DNA from: Pseudomonadales bacterium
GTDB lineage: Bacteria; Pseudomonadota; Gammaproteobacteria; Pseudomonadales; Pseudohongiellaceae
Reading direction: 5' to 3'
Assembly: GCA_024234395.1 (NCBI GenBank)
Contig: JACKOH010000002.1
Span: 558,001 to 622,000, forward strand
Length of the DNA: 64,000 bases
Shown: positions 56,491 through 63,283 of the stretch, piece after piece
Numbering within the stretch: the stretch's first letter is position 1
Layout of the letters: each line of letters opens with the position of its first letter
The notes under the pieces: generated by a model
What the model was told of the DNA's origin: nothing
The model's database searches: none
Seen by the model: the letters and a program-made list of their open reading frames with translations, nothing else
Position numbers and translations under genes: made by a program

Positions 56491-56550
56491 CAATCAATTC
56501 TATAAAGGACAAACTGCTGCGCAGTTTGCCCATAAATAAGAGCGTTATGG
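56485..56550 (+). other. attC site 4
   Basis: AACTAAC start box, ACAAACTGC-TGC-GCAGTTTG stem, end GCGTTATGG, 66 bp. Almost identical to attC 7 (59127). Confidence 0.85.
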
Positions 56551-56585
56551 AGCTCATTTAACTGACTGCTAACCATCAAACTACA

Positions 56586-56591
56586 AGGAGG
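56586..56591 (+). promoter_or_regulatory. Strong ribosome-binding site of DUF4160 gene
   Basis: AGGAGG five bases before the ATG at 56597. A consensus site, and the reason for choosing that start over the in-frame GTG at 56594. Confidence 0.7.
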
Positions 56592-56596
56592 TAGTG

Positions 56597-56854
56597 ATGC
56601 CGGTAATAAGCAGGTTCTATGGAATCGCGATAATAATGTACTTCAACGACCACAATCCGCCACACTGTCATGCCAAGTACTCCGGGTATGAAGCCAGATT
56701 CGATTTCAATGGCAACATTCTAGAAGGAGAACTGCCGCGACGTGCCACGAATTTTGTACAGGAGTGGATTTCAAAACACTAGTCGGAGCTGAGTTCAAAT
56801 TGGGAGAAAGCCCGTTCAGGTGAACCACTGGATTACATATCTCCATTGGAGTAG
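56597..56854 (+). pseudogene. DUF4160 family gene with in-frame amber codon (cassette)
   Basis: The first 61 codons (MPVISRFYGIAIIMYFNDHN, then PPHCHAKYSGYEARFDFNG) match DUF4160 proteins. A TAG at 56780-56782 interrupts the frame, after which the same frame continues to 56854 with the family's normal C-terminal sequence (SELSSNWEKARSGEPLDYI). Restored length would be 85 aa, the family norm, ending 3 bp before the DUF2442 gene. A CAG-to-TAG change is the simplest explanation. Either a fresh nonsense mutation or a suppressed stop. DUF4160/DUF2442 pairs are often considered toxin-antitoxin-like. Confidence 0.85.
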
Positions 56855-56857
56855 ACC

Positions 56858-57133
56858 ATGCTTCATATTAAATCAGTTAGATACATTTCGGATTACAAGA
56901 TTTGGGTGGCATTCGATGATGGAACCGAAGGCCAGGTTGACCTTGACGGCCACCTCAAAGGCTCAATGTTCGTCCCCCTCAAAGACAAAGAATATTTTTC
57001 GAAGGTCAGCGTTGACCCCGAACTAGAAACGATCGTCTGGCCGAACGGTGCCGATCTTGCTCCTGAATTCGTGAAAGAGCTCCATAACAATCAAAGCAAT
57101 AAGGACGCGCCGAAGCGCGCCTATTCTTATTAA
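56858..57133 (+). CDS. DUF2442 family protein (cassette)
   Basis: 91 aa. Matches DUF2442: SVRYISDYKIWVAFDDGTEG, FSKVSVDPELETIVWPNGAD, LAPEFVKELH. It follows the DUF4160 gene by 3 bp, the usual partner order. The last ~14 residues (NNQSNKDAPKRAYSY) are encoded by the attC itself, and the final Tyr and TAA stop lie on the IS630 end. Before insertion, translation would have ended one codon earlier. Confidence 0.85.
   Translation: MLHIKSVRYISDYKIWVAFDDGTEGQVDLDGHLKGSMFVPLKDKEYFSKVSVDPELETIVWPNGADLAPEFVKELHNNQSNKDAPKRAYSY
57082..57129 (+). other. attC site 5, left part (interrupted)
   Basis: Start box CCATAAC and the GGACGCGCCGAAGCGCGCC stem. Cut after CCTATTCTTA by an IS630-type element; the remainder is at 58224-58235. 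Joining the two parts gives a standard attC ending CTTAAGAGCGTTAGGC. Confidence 0.85.
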
Positions 57134-57154
57134 CCCGGCGATTAACTATATCTG
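57130..57154 (+). repeat. IS630 left inverted repeat
   Basis: Begins TTAACCCGGCGATTAAC and ends ATATCTG. It supplies the stop codon of the DUF2442 reading frame. Confidence 0.85.
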
Positions 57155-58183
57155 TTATGCGGCATAACGAATCTTCTCATGGCGAAAGTATTTCATCACA
57201 CGTGCTGGTTTCTTCTGCAGCATCCGCATGTGTGACCTTACTTTTTTCTTGAGCTGATCTTTTGTTCTTGCCGGCTTGCCGCTATGGACGCCGGCTTTCA
57301 CATCACAGTTTAAATATTCGTCCGGATTTAACTCGGGCGAGTAGGATGGCAGATAGAACACGGCAATCTCATCTCCATGTTTCGCTAACCAGGCTTTGAA
57401 TACCTTTGCATGATGCACTCGGAGATTATCCAGTATCAAATACACTTTCCGACCCGAAGCTTTGATCAACCGCTTGCAGAAATCGATGAGAATGTCTGTG
57501 TTCATTGAACCATCAAACACACGAAATCTGACTTTGCCCTGGTTCGTGACTGCAGAAACCATATTGGTCGATGAGCGATTCGCATTCAGCCGAACCACGG
57601 GCGTTTTGCCTTTCGGGGCATAACCTCTTTCATGCTGGCTATCATTTCGCATGCCGGTCTCGTCACCCCAGTAAATCTCGGCATTTTCGTGTTTCGCCAT
57701 GGCCTTGATATCCGGATAATCTTCTTTCAGCCACCGTTGTACCGCTTTCGGGTTTTGTTCGTAAGCTTTTTTCACCGGCTTCTGCGGTGTCATGCCCCAG
57801 CGCTTCAGATAATCGCCTACAGTGCGAATCGGAAGATCAATGCCAAGCTTGGTCAAGACCAATTCACCAACGGCTTTGCGCGTCCACAACACGTAATCGA
57901 GCTTCAGCTGATCAGGCGTCTTGTCAACTATCATCGATCGAATCATCTGTTCCTGATCTGCCGACAACCGTCTGGCATCTCCAACTTTTCGACCGCCCCG
58001 GTTTACCTTGAGATGCTTTGCATCAAGTTTCAGCCAACGACCCACAGTATCAGCGTGCACGCCACCCAGCTCCTCTCCTATCTCTGCTCGGGTGAGTCCG
58101 CGTTTACGCAACCGATGTGCCATCCGGCGCTTCTCTTCAATAACCTCTCGTGGTAATTTTCTTGTATCAATTTTCGATTCCAT
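57155..58183 (-). CDS. IS630 family transposase
   Basis: 342 aa. N-terminal helix-turn-helix (RGLTRAEIGEELGGVHADTV) and catalytic DDE core with EIYWGDETGMRND, YLILDNLRVHHAKV and VFYLPSYSPELNPDEYLNCD. Intact; starts 14 bp inside the right repeat. Confidence 0.94.
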   Translation of the reverse strand: MESKIDTRKLPREVIEEKRRMAHRLRKRGLTRAEIGEELGGVHADTVGRWLKLDAKHLKVNRGGRKVGDARRLSADQEQMIRSMIVDKTPDQLKLDYVLWTRKAVGELVLTKLGIDLPIRTVGDYLKRWGMTPQKPVKKAYEQNPKAVQRWLKEDYPDIKAMAKHENAEIYWGDETGMRNDSQHERGYAPKGKTPVVRLNANRSSTNMVSAVTNQGKVRFRVFDGSMNTDILIDFCKRLIKASGRKVYLILDNLRVHHAKVFKAWLAKHGDEIAVFYLPSYSPELNPDEYLNCDVKAGVHSGKPARTKDQLKKKVRSHMRMLQKKPARVMKYFRHEKIRYAA

Positions 58184-58196
58184 CCATGGATTATAT

Positions 58197-58221
58197 CAGA
58201 TATTCTTTATCACCGGGTTAA
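58197..58221 (-). repeat. IS630 right inverted repeat
   Basis: Read on the minus strand it begins TTAACCCGGTGAT and ends ATATCTG; differs from the left end at four positions. Confidence 0.85.
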
Positions 58222-58223
58222 TA

Positions 58224-58235
58224 AGAGCGTTAGGC
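58224..58235 (+). other. attC site 5, right part
   Basis: AGAGC followed by GTTAGGC, the 3' core of the attC split by the IS630 element. Confidence 0.8.
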
Positions 58236-58241
58236 GCCAAT

Positions 58242-58778
58242 ATGAAAATCGAAACACAGCGTCTTTTCATCCGCTCGCTTACGACAGGGGATGTTCCTTT
58301 ATACGCCGTAATTGTTTCCGATCCAGATGTTACACGTTTTCTAGGCGATGGTTCGACGCACTCACGAAAGAAAGCGGAAGGTTATGTGAAATCGAATATC
58401 GAAAGCGAGAAAGCACTTGGCTTAGCTAGGTACGCTGTAGTCCATAAGGCCAGTGGCACCTTTATTGGTATTTGTGGATTTAAGAAAATGGAGAATTACA
58501 CAGATTTGGGCTGGCGCTTTAATCCAAGGTTTTGGGGGAAGGGTTATGCCACTGAGGCTGCGAGTGCAGTCCTAAACTACGGCATCAATGTTCTAGAGTT
58601 AACTGATATAGTTGTAAGTGTTGCTACAGCGAACATTCGGTCATTTAAGGTTGCTAAGAAATTAGGGTCTAAGTTCTTAGAACCACAAAAGAGTGATATG
58701 CAAGGGATAGTTAAATTTTCTCAGGTAGCGCCTAACAATAAAACCAAAAAGGACGCGGCAAGCCGCGCCTATTGTTAA
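58242..58778 (+). CDS. RimJ/RimL-type GNAT acetyltransferase (cassette)
   Basis: 178 aa. N-terminal IETQRLFIRSLTTGDVPLY and acetyl-CoA motif FWGKGYATEAASAVLNYG, then ATANIRSFKVAKKLGSKF, as in the RimJ/RimL branch. ATG at 58242 lies 7 bp after the attC core; longer frames reach into the IS and are artefacts. The C-terminal ~16 residues (from PNNKTKKDAASRAYC) are attC-encoded. Target unknown. Confidence 0.87.
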   Translation: MKIETQRLFIRSLTTGDVPLYAVIVSDPDVTRFLGDGSTHSRKKAEGYVKSNIESEKALGLARYAVVHKASGTFIGICGFKKMENYTDLGWRFNPRFWGKGYATEAASAVLNYGINVLELTDIVVSVATANIRSFKVAKKLGSKFLEPQKSDMQGIVKFSQVAPNNKTKKDAASRAYC

Positions 58779-58789
58779 GGGCGTTATGT
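58730..58789 (+). other. attC site 6
   Basis: GCCTAAC start box, GGACGCGGC-AA-GCCGCGCC stem, GTTATGT end, 60 bp. Overlaps the end of the GNAT gene. Confidence 0.87.
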
Positions 58790-58814
58790 TTCTCGCAATT
58801 TTCGGAGCACGAAA

Positions 58815-59132
58815 ATGAAAGTGACAGCGTGGAATAATGGAAGTCACCATTCAACCGGTGCTGGTTACGGGTTCAAGATAAAAATTGAAGATCGTGACGC
58901 ACACTTCGATCGATCATGGGGTACGGTCGAAGTAGAGTTACCTACGGGCGAGATCGTGGAATCGAACATTGCGAAAGATTCATTCTGGGGCGCAAAATGT
59001 AGAGAACTTATCGACCAGCAGTTCGGGATATGGTTGCTAGATCGGAACCTGGCGCCCTGGCAGAAAGGTTCTCCACCAGTATTTGAATTAGAGCATATTT
59101 CCGGAAATAGGTTTAGGCTGTCCGAAACATAA
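58815..59132 (+). CDS. Conserved cassette protein, unknown function
   Basis: 105 aa, soluble, no signal or membrane segment. Begins MKVTAWNNGSHHSTGAGYGF and contains DRSWGTVEVELPTGEIVESN and LAPWQKGSPPVFELEHISGN. I recognise this type as a recurring unnamed integron-cassette product, without known activity. Stop overlaps the attC 7 start box. Confidence 0.8.
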   Translation: MKVTAWNNGSHHSTGAGYGFKIKIEDRDAHFDRSWGTVEVELPTGEIVESNIAKDSFWGAKCRELIDQQFGIWLLDRNLAPWQKGSPPVFELEHISGNRFRLSET

Positions 59133-59192
59133 CAATCAGTTCTATAAAGGACAAACTGCTACGCAGTTTGCCCATAAACAAGGGCGTTATGT
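59127..59192 (+). other. attC site 7
   Basis: ACATAAC start, ACAAACTGC-TAC-GCAGTTTG stem, GTTATGT end (59186-59192), 66 bp. Confidence 0.87.
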
Positions 59193-59221
59193 GTCTAAGT
59201 GCCAACCGATGAATACCACTT

Positions 59222-59686
59222 ATGAATAACTCAGATACAAAATACATCGTCGAGCTAGTGGGGATTGTCGCGGTTGTTCTTTCTCTCTTATTTGTTGCGG
59301 TCGAACTAAATCAATCTCAGAACGCGAGAGAAGCGGAAGCCTTATCCCACAAGAATGAAAGAACTGCAGAATTGGAATTGCTATTTTATGAGCTTGGACT
59401 GGCTGACGTTAACCGAAAGATTTTGGCCAGTGAAGAGCTTTCCGATGATGAGGCAAGAAAGCTAAGGATATTCGGAAATTCACTTCTGTCTCATCTAGAA
59501 ACAATTCACTTTGAATATACTCAGGGATTCGTCGACGACGAATTTTGGGATGGAACGCGCATACGCATCGGCATTGCTGCAAGCTCCCCATGGTTCGAAT
59601 ATCTATATCCAAATTGGGGCGAAGGCGGGACCCGTACATACCGGACTTCGTTCGTGGAATTAGTGAACGTTATTCGTTCAGAGTAA
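59222..59686 (+). CDS. Small single-anchor membrane protein A (cassette)
   Basis: 154 aa. N-terminal hydrophobic helix (about residues 9-28, ELVGIVAVVLSLLFVAVEL) followed by LNQSQNAREAEALS and a helical soluble domain with VDDEFWDGTRIRIGIA. Same design as the products of the next two cassettes: helix, then a (Q/E)LxQ(N/S) element, then a soluble domain around 100 residues. Function unknown. Confidence 0.8.
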   Translation: MNNSDTKYIVELVGIVAVVLSLLFVAVELNQSQNAREAEALSHKNERTAELELLFYELGLADVNRKILASEELSDDEARKLRIFGNSLLSHLETIHFEYTQGFVDDEFWDGTRIRIGIAASSPWFEYLYPNWGEGGTRTYRTSFVELVNVIRSE

Positions 59687-59727
59687 TTGTCACTTATAGA
59701 AGAAAATGAGATGGATATTGGGTCGAC

Positions 59728-59840
59728 ACATAACAATCAGGTCAACGGGAGCGCCTCACCACACTTGGTTTGCGGATGGCTGCGCCATCATATCCGCAAA
59801 CCAAGCGCGGCGATCCGCCCCCTTAACAAGGACGTTATGT
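59728..59840 (+). other. attC site 8
   Basis: 113 bp, the longest of the array. ACATAAC start, a perfect 14-bp stem (CTTGGTTTGCGGAT at 59764-59777 with its complement at 59792-59805) plus GATGGC/GCCATC inside, GTTATGT end. Confidence 0.87.
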
Positions 59841-59879
59841 TCCTAGTCTGACATACTGCAATCGTGAGGAAGAATAAGA

Positions 59880-60353
59880 ATGAATTGGGATGCAATTGGA
59901 GCGATTGGGGAAATAGTAGGAGCGATAGGCGTGATAGCAACGCTCGCTTACTTAGCGATCCAAATCCGACAAAATACTAAATCTTTAGAAATCCAGTCAT
60001 TCGAAAATGGGGTTTCCGAAGCAAACAGTATTCGACTAAAAATTGCGGAGAATAATGCTCTTACTGAATTGTATTTGGCTGGTCTCGCTGACCCTAAATC
60101 ACTTTCAGATATTGACCGCGAAAAATTCAGGCTAGTTATCTCTGCTGTAGTTGATGTACTAAACGTACAATTCAATAAGAAAGATCTAAACATACTGAAT
60201 CAAGATACTTGGCAAGGCGCATTTGCCACAGCGCAACGCATTATGTCTGCCCCTGGAGGAAGATGGTACTTCGAGCACTACGAATCGAGTATTAGCAGCT
60301 CTCGTTTTAGAGAACTACTGCGTGACATGCTTAGGGAACCTGAGAGTAAGTAA
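59880..60353 (+). CDS. Small single-anchor membrane protein B (cassette)
   Basis: 157 aa. N-terminal helix (about residues 8-27, GEIVGAIGVIATLAYLAIQI) followed by RQNTKSLEIQS, then a helical soluble part containing DTWQGAFATAQRIMSAPGGR and SSRFRELLRDML. Shares the helix-(Q/E)xxQN layout with cassette proteins A and C. Function unknown. Confidence 0.8.
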   Translation: MNWDAIGAIGEIVGAIGVIATLAYLAIQIRQNTKSLEIQSFENGVSEANSIRLKIAENNALTELYLAGLADPKSLSDIDREKFRLVISAVVDVLNVQFNKKDLNILNQDTWQGAFATAQRIMSAPGGRWYFEHYESSISSSRFRELLRDMLREPESK

Positions 60354-60361
60354 CTATCGGA

Positions 60362-60427
60362 ACATAACAAGTAGTTCAATCGAGGACAAACCGCAAAGCG
60401 GTTTGCCCATTAACAAGGGCGTTATGT
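60362..60427 (+). other. attC site 9
   Basis: ACATAAC start, ACAAACCGC-AAA-GCGGTTTG stem, GTTATGT end, 66 bp. Confidence 0.87.
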
Positions 60428-60475
60428 TCCTAGTCGAGTGCCTGCACAATCACAACCACTATTTTTAGTACGTAT

Positions 60476-60880
60476 ATGAATACATCAAAGCTCAATGATT
60501 GGGTTTCTATTCTGGCAAATATCGGTGTGTTAATTGGCATCGTTTTTCTTATAGTTGAGATACAACAAAATACGGCTGAACTGAATGCGGAAGCCCGAGC
60601 CACGCGTGCCTCTGAAGTAATCGCGCTTCGACTGTGGGCTGCTGAGAATCCGGATATATTCGAATCTCAGGAATGTACATTTAGAATCATTGGTTGGGTT
60701 AACGCGATATTCGAAATTCAAATGTGGCAATATCTCGAAACTGGCATGCCTGGTTATCTTTTAGAAAGGTATCGCGATTATCGCGAGAACGTGCCTTGCT
60801 TAGAAGAACTTTGGAACCGGTCTAGTAAGGATTATGATCCGGAATTTGTTTCATTTATGAATGCAAACATTTATAACTAA
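60476..60880 (+). CDS. Small single-anchor membrane protein C (cassette)
   Basis: 134 aa. N-terminal helix (about residues 8-27, DWVSILANIGVLIGIVFLIV) then EIQQNTAELNAEARATRASE and a shorter soluble domain (MPGYLLERYRDYRENVPCLE). Third in a row with the same layout. Its stop lies at the start of a weak attC-like sequence. Confidence 0.78.
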   Translation: MNTSKLNDWVSILANIGVLIGIVFLIVEIQQNTAELNAEARATRASEVIALRLWAAENPDIFESQECTFRIIGWVNAIFEIQMWQYLETGMPGYLLERYRDYRENVPCLEELWNRSSKDYDPEFVSFMNANIYN

Positions 60881-60932
60881 AACTTGGAAAAACGAGAGTT
60901 TAGACAAAGCGGAACATAAACAAATGTTAGCA
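60871..60932 (+). other. Possible decayed attC
   Basis: TTATAAC box at 60871-60877 and GTTAGCA at 60926-60932. The interior retains CAAAGCGG and ATAAACAA, close to the matching parts of attC 9, but the stem is lost. If real, the following gene was once a separate cassette. Confidence 0.35.
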
Positions 60933-60947
60933 CTCTTCAGAGGAATC

Positions 60948-61442
60948 ATGGAATACGAAGTAGCTTTTGAAATAGCAAAAAGCGGAATAGGAGAATTGAC
61001 TTTTGTCTTACCCGGTCTGCTCTTTATGATTATTGGCGCAGGGCTAATAAAGTTCCGTGACAGGTTGGCAGAAAAGAGGCCGAGATGGCTTGTTAACTTT
61101 TTTAGCTTTTTCTTTTTTGGGTTCGCAGTTCTTTGGACGTTTACTGCAGGCCTAAGTATTGGCTCGCAACAGTCATCTCTGAGAGAGGACTATGAGAATG
61201 GCAATTTTAAAGTTGTCGAAGGTGCGGTCGAAAACTTTGATCCCATGCCAAACAGTGGTCACAAAATGGAGAGTTTTACTGTGAATGGAGTTAGGTTTGA
61301 ATATTCAGATTTTGTAGTAACCCCAGGCTTCAATAATGCTGCTTCACGCGGCGGCCCAATTAGAGAAGGTCTGCAAGTCAGAATCTCTCACATTGGTAAT
61401 ACAATTTTAAAACTAGAGGTGCCAGCAAGTGCTAACAAGTAG
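60948..61442 (+). CDS. Two-helix membrane protein with conserved C-terminal beta domain (cassette)
   Basis: 164 aa from the ATG at 60948, chosen for the AGAGGA ribosome site; an upstream frame overlaps protein C. Two membrane helices (about residues 15-33 and 49-70) precede a soluble domain with FKVVEGAVENFDPMPNSGH and ESFTVNGVRFEYSDFV. The latter is a motif seen in DUF3592-like and related unnamed proteins. The family number is not certain. Confidence 0.7.
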   Translation: MEYEVAFEIAKSGIGELTFVLPGLLFMIIGAGLIKFRDRLAEKRPRWLVNFFSFFFFGFAVLWTFTAGLSIGSQQSSLREDYENGNFKVVEGAVENFDPMPNSGHKMESFTVNGVRFEYSDFVVTPGFNNAASRGGPIREGLQVRISHIGNTILKLEVPASANK

Positions 61443-61500
61443 CTGCACCGGACAAAATACTCGCTGCGCTCCCATTTTTCCGGTGAGCTAGGCGTTAGGT
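61430..61500 (+). other. attC site 10, end of array
   Basis: TGCTAAC start box, CACCGGACAAAA / TTTTTCCGGTG stem, GTTAGGT end. Last recognisable attC; a tRNA gene begins 7 bp further. Confidence 0.85.
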
Positions 61501-61507
61501 AGCACAA

Positions 61508-61581
61508 TGGCTGGCGGTGCAGGATTCGAACCTGCATCCCTAGAGTCAGAGTCTAGTATCTTGCCATTAGACGAACCGCCA
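61508..61581 (-). tRNA. tRNA-Gln (anticodon CUG)
   Basis: 74 nt with encoded CCA. Acceptor TGGCGGT pairs with ACCGCCA, discriminator G, T arm GCAGG-TTCGAAT-CCTGC, anticodon stem CTAGA/TCTAG and loop CTCTGAC giving CUG. U at position 1 is typical of tRNA-Gln. Confidence 0.93.
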
Positions 61582-61590
61582 ATTTATTAA

Positions 61591-61633
61591 TGGATCACGG
61601 GCCAGGATTCGAACCTGGATTTTAAGATTCAAA
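61591..61633 (-). pseudogene. 3' half of a tRNA, cut in the anticodon loop
   Basis: 43 nt encoding the end of the anticodon loop (TTTGAA), the 3' anticodon strand, a T arm (CCAGG-TTCGAAT-CCTGG), a 3' acceptor strand CCCGTGA and TCCA. The matching 5' half is absent; the sequence changes at the IS66 end. The remnant anticodon fits UUG (Gln), but the discriminator U is unusual for Gln, so identity is uncertain. Confidence 0.75.
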
Positions 61634-61658
61634 GTAACCGTCCGGGCATCACACCTTG

Positions 61659-63227
61659 CTATTCCGGTTGCCAGTTATGTGGCAACAGTTCATTAATGCG
61701 ACTGGCCTTCTGAGTCGGTAGCCTGGCCATGACATCTTTTAGGTATGTGTAAGGATCAAGCCTGTTCATTCGGGCTGACTGTATCAGGCTCATCACAGCA
61801 GCCGCGCGCTGACCACTGCGCAGCGATCCGGCGAACAGCCAGTTGGAACGCCCCAAGGCCCACGGGCGGATCTGATTCTCGACCCAGTTGTTGTCGATAG
61901 GCACCGCGCCATCATCGAGATACCGGGTCAAGGCACGCCAGCGTTTCAGACTGTAATCAATGGCTCTGGCCGTAGCCGATCCGTCCGGTACCTTTTGCCG
62001 CTGCGCCAGCAGCCAGGCATGGAAGTTCTCCAGCAGTGGGCCGGCCCGTTGTTGTCGCAGTAGGCAACGTTGCCCGTCATCCAACTCTCTGGCTTGACGC
62101 TCGATCTCGTACAACTGACCGATGGTTTCCAGCGCACTGGCCGCCAGGGTGCTCTTGTTGGTTGCGTGCAGCTCAAAGAACTTGCGCCGGGCATGAGCCA
62201 GACAGCCGATTTCGGTGACACCCCGGCCGAAGCCAGCCTTGTAACCACTGTAATCGTCACACACCAGCCTGCCCTGCCAGTCGCCCAAGAAGGTGCGGGC
62301 ATGTTCCCCGGCACGGCTGGGCGCAAAGTCATAGACCACTGCCCGGGTCTGGGCATAGGGCGTTGTGCAGTAAGCCCAGATGTAGGCGCGGTGGGTTTTC
62401 TTCTTGCCCGGCGACAGCATTGGCACCGGCGTCTCGTCGGCATGAACCACCGGGTGGCTCAGGATGGTCTCGCGCAAGGCATCCGCCAGAGGCTGCAAAG
62501 CCACACCGCAGCGACCCACCCATTCGGCCAGCGTGGAGCGGGGAATACCCAGCCCGGCACGTTCGAAGATCCATTCCTGACGGTACAGCGGCAGGTGGTC
62601 GGCGTACTTGGCCACCAGCACCTGTGCCAGCAGGCCAGTGGTCGGCAGACCTTTATCGATTACGTGCGCCGGTACCGGTGCCTGCACCAGCGTTTCGCAG
62701 TCTTTACACACCCACTTACCACGAACATGCCGCTCAACGGTGAACTCACCGGGGGTATAGTCCAGCTTTTCGCTGATGTCCTCGCCAATCCGTTGGAGCT
62801 GACAGCCACACTGGCAGTGGGTGTTGTCCGGCTCGTGCTCGATCAGCCGGCGTGGCAGCTCCGGTGGCAGGGGTACACGCTTGGGTTGTTGTTTCGGCCT
62901 GGACTGTGAGAGGGAGTCAGCCTGCGCCGCCTCCAGCTCCGCTTCGATGCCGCCCACGTCGGCGTCGACGATGTCTTCCAGGAGAGTGCGTTGCAGAACG
63001 TTCAGTTGTTCACTGTGTTTACCGAAGCGGTGACGTTTGAGTAACGCCATCTCGTGGGTCAGTTTCTTGTTGAGTGTTTCGAGGTAACTGACGCGGTGCG
63101 TAAGGCTGTCGTTGCGTTCAGTCCGCTGCTGAAGTGTCTTCTCCTGCTCGGCGAGGCGCGAGAACAACGAGGCAGTCAGGGCTCGTAGTTGCTCGGCATT
63201 AAGCTGGCTCACGTCGGGATGTGACAT
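61659..63227 (-). CDS. tnpC: IS66 transposase TnpC
   Basis: 522 aa. N-terminal coiled coil, then zinc-binding region (HCQCGCQLQ, VCKDCETLV) and DDE core with VVHADETPVPML, CDDYSGYKAGFG and NNWVENQIRPWALGRSNWLF. Intact length for IS66 TnpC. Confidence 0.95.
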   Translation of the reverse strand: MSHPDVSQLNAEQLRALTASLFSRLAEQEKTLQQRTERNDSLTHRVSYLETLNKKLTHEMALLKRHRFGKHSEQLNVLQRTLLEDIVDADVGGIEAELEAAQADSLSQSRPKQQPKRVPLPPELPRRLIEHEPDNTHCQCGCQLQRIGEDISEKLDYTPGEFTVERHVRGKWVCKDCETLVQAPVPAHVIDKGLPTTGLLAQVLVAKYADHLPLYRQEWIFERAGLGIPRSTLAEWVGRCGVALQPLADALRETILSHPVVHADETPVPMLSPGKKKTHRAYIWAYCTTPYAQTRAVVYDFAPSRAGEHARTFLGDWQGRLVCDDYSGYKAGFGRGVTEIGCLAHARRKFFELHATNKSTLAASALETIGQLYEIERQARELDDGQRCLLRQQRAGPLLENFHAWLLAQRQKVPDGSATARAIDYSLKRWRALTRYLDDGAVPIDNNWVENQIRPWALGRSNWLFAGSLRSGQRAAAVMSLIQSARMNRLDPYTYLKDVMARLPTQKASRINELLPHNWQPE

Positions 63228-63283
63228 GGACCAAGTATGCCACCGATGGTCGGTCAGTGCGACTCAAAGAGGCCCGGCATTCA

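Larger units (their letters stand above)
57130..58221 (-). mobile_element. IS630-family insertion sequence in attC 5
   Basis: 1092-bp element with 25-bp terminal inverted repeats (21 of 25 positions match; ends TTAACCCGG) and a TA duplication (57128-57129 and 58222-58223), as expected for IS630/Tc1-mariner elements. It holds one intact transposase. Removing it with one TA restores an attC like its neighbours. Confidence 0.92.
53062..61500 (+). mobile_element. Chromosomal integron: intI plus cassette array
   Basis: An integron integrase on the minus strand is followed, in the opposite direction, by an AT-richer array of plus-strand gene cassettes. Ten attC sites are recognised (54662 to 61500), each starting with an (A/C)NNTAAC-type box and ending in GCGTTRNRN, with an internal hairpin. 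Nine intervals between them carry genes or gene pairs. One attC is split by an IS. attI is not identified with certainty. attC lengths run from 60 to 113 bp. Confidence 0.93.

Noticed and set aside
58008..58241. Upstream extension of the RimJ-like GNAT frame into the IS630 element
   Set aside because: It reads antisense to the transposase and across the IS end; the family N-terminus begins at 58242.
53062..61500. CRISPR array as explanation for the repeated hairpins
   Set aside because: Repeats are 60-113 bp, spaced by whole genes, differ in sequence, and end in GTTRRRY; no cas genes.
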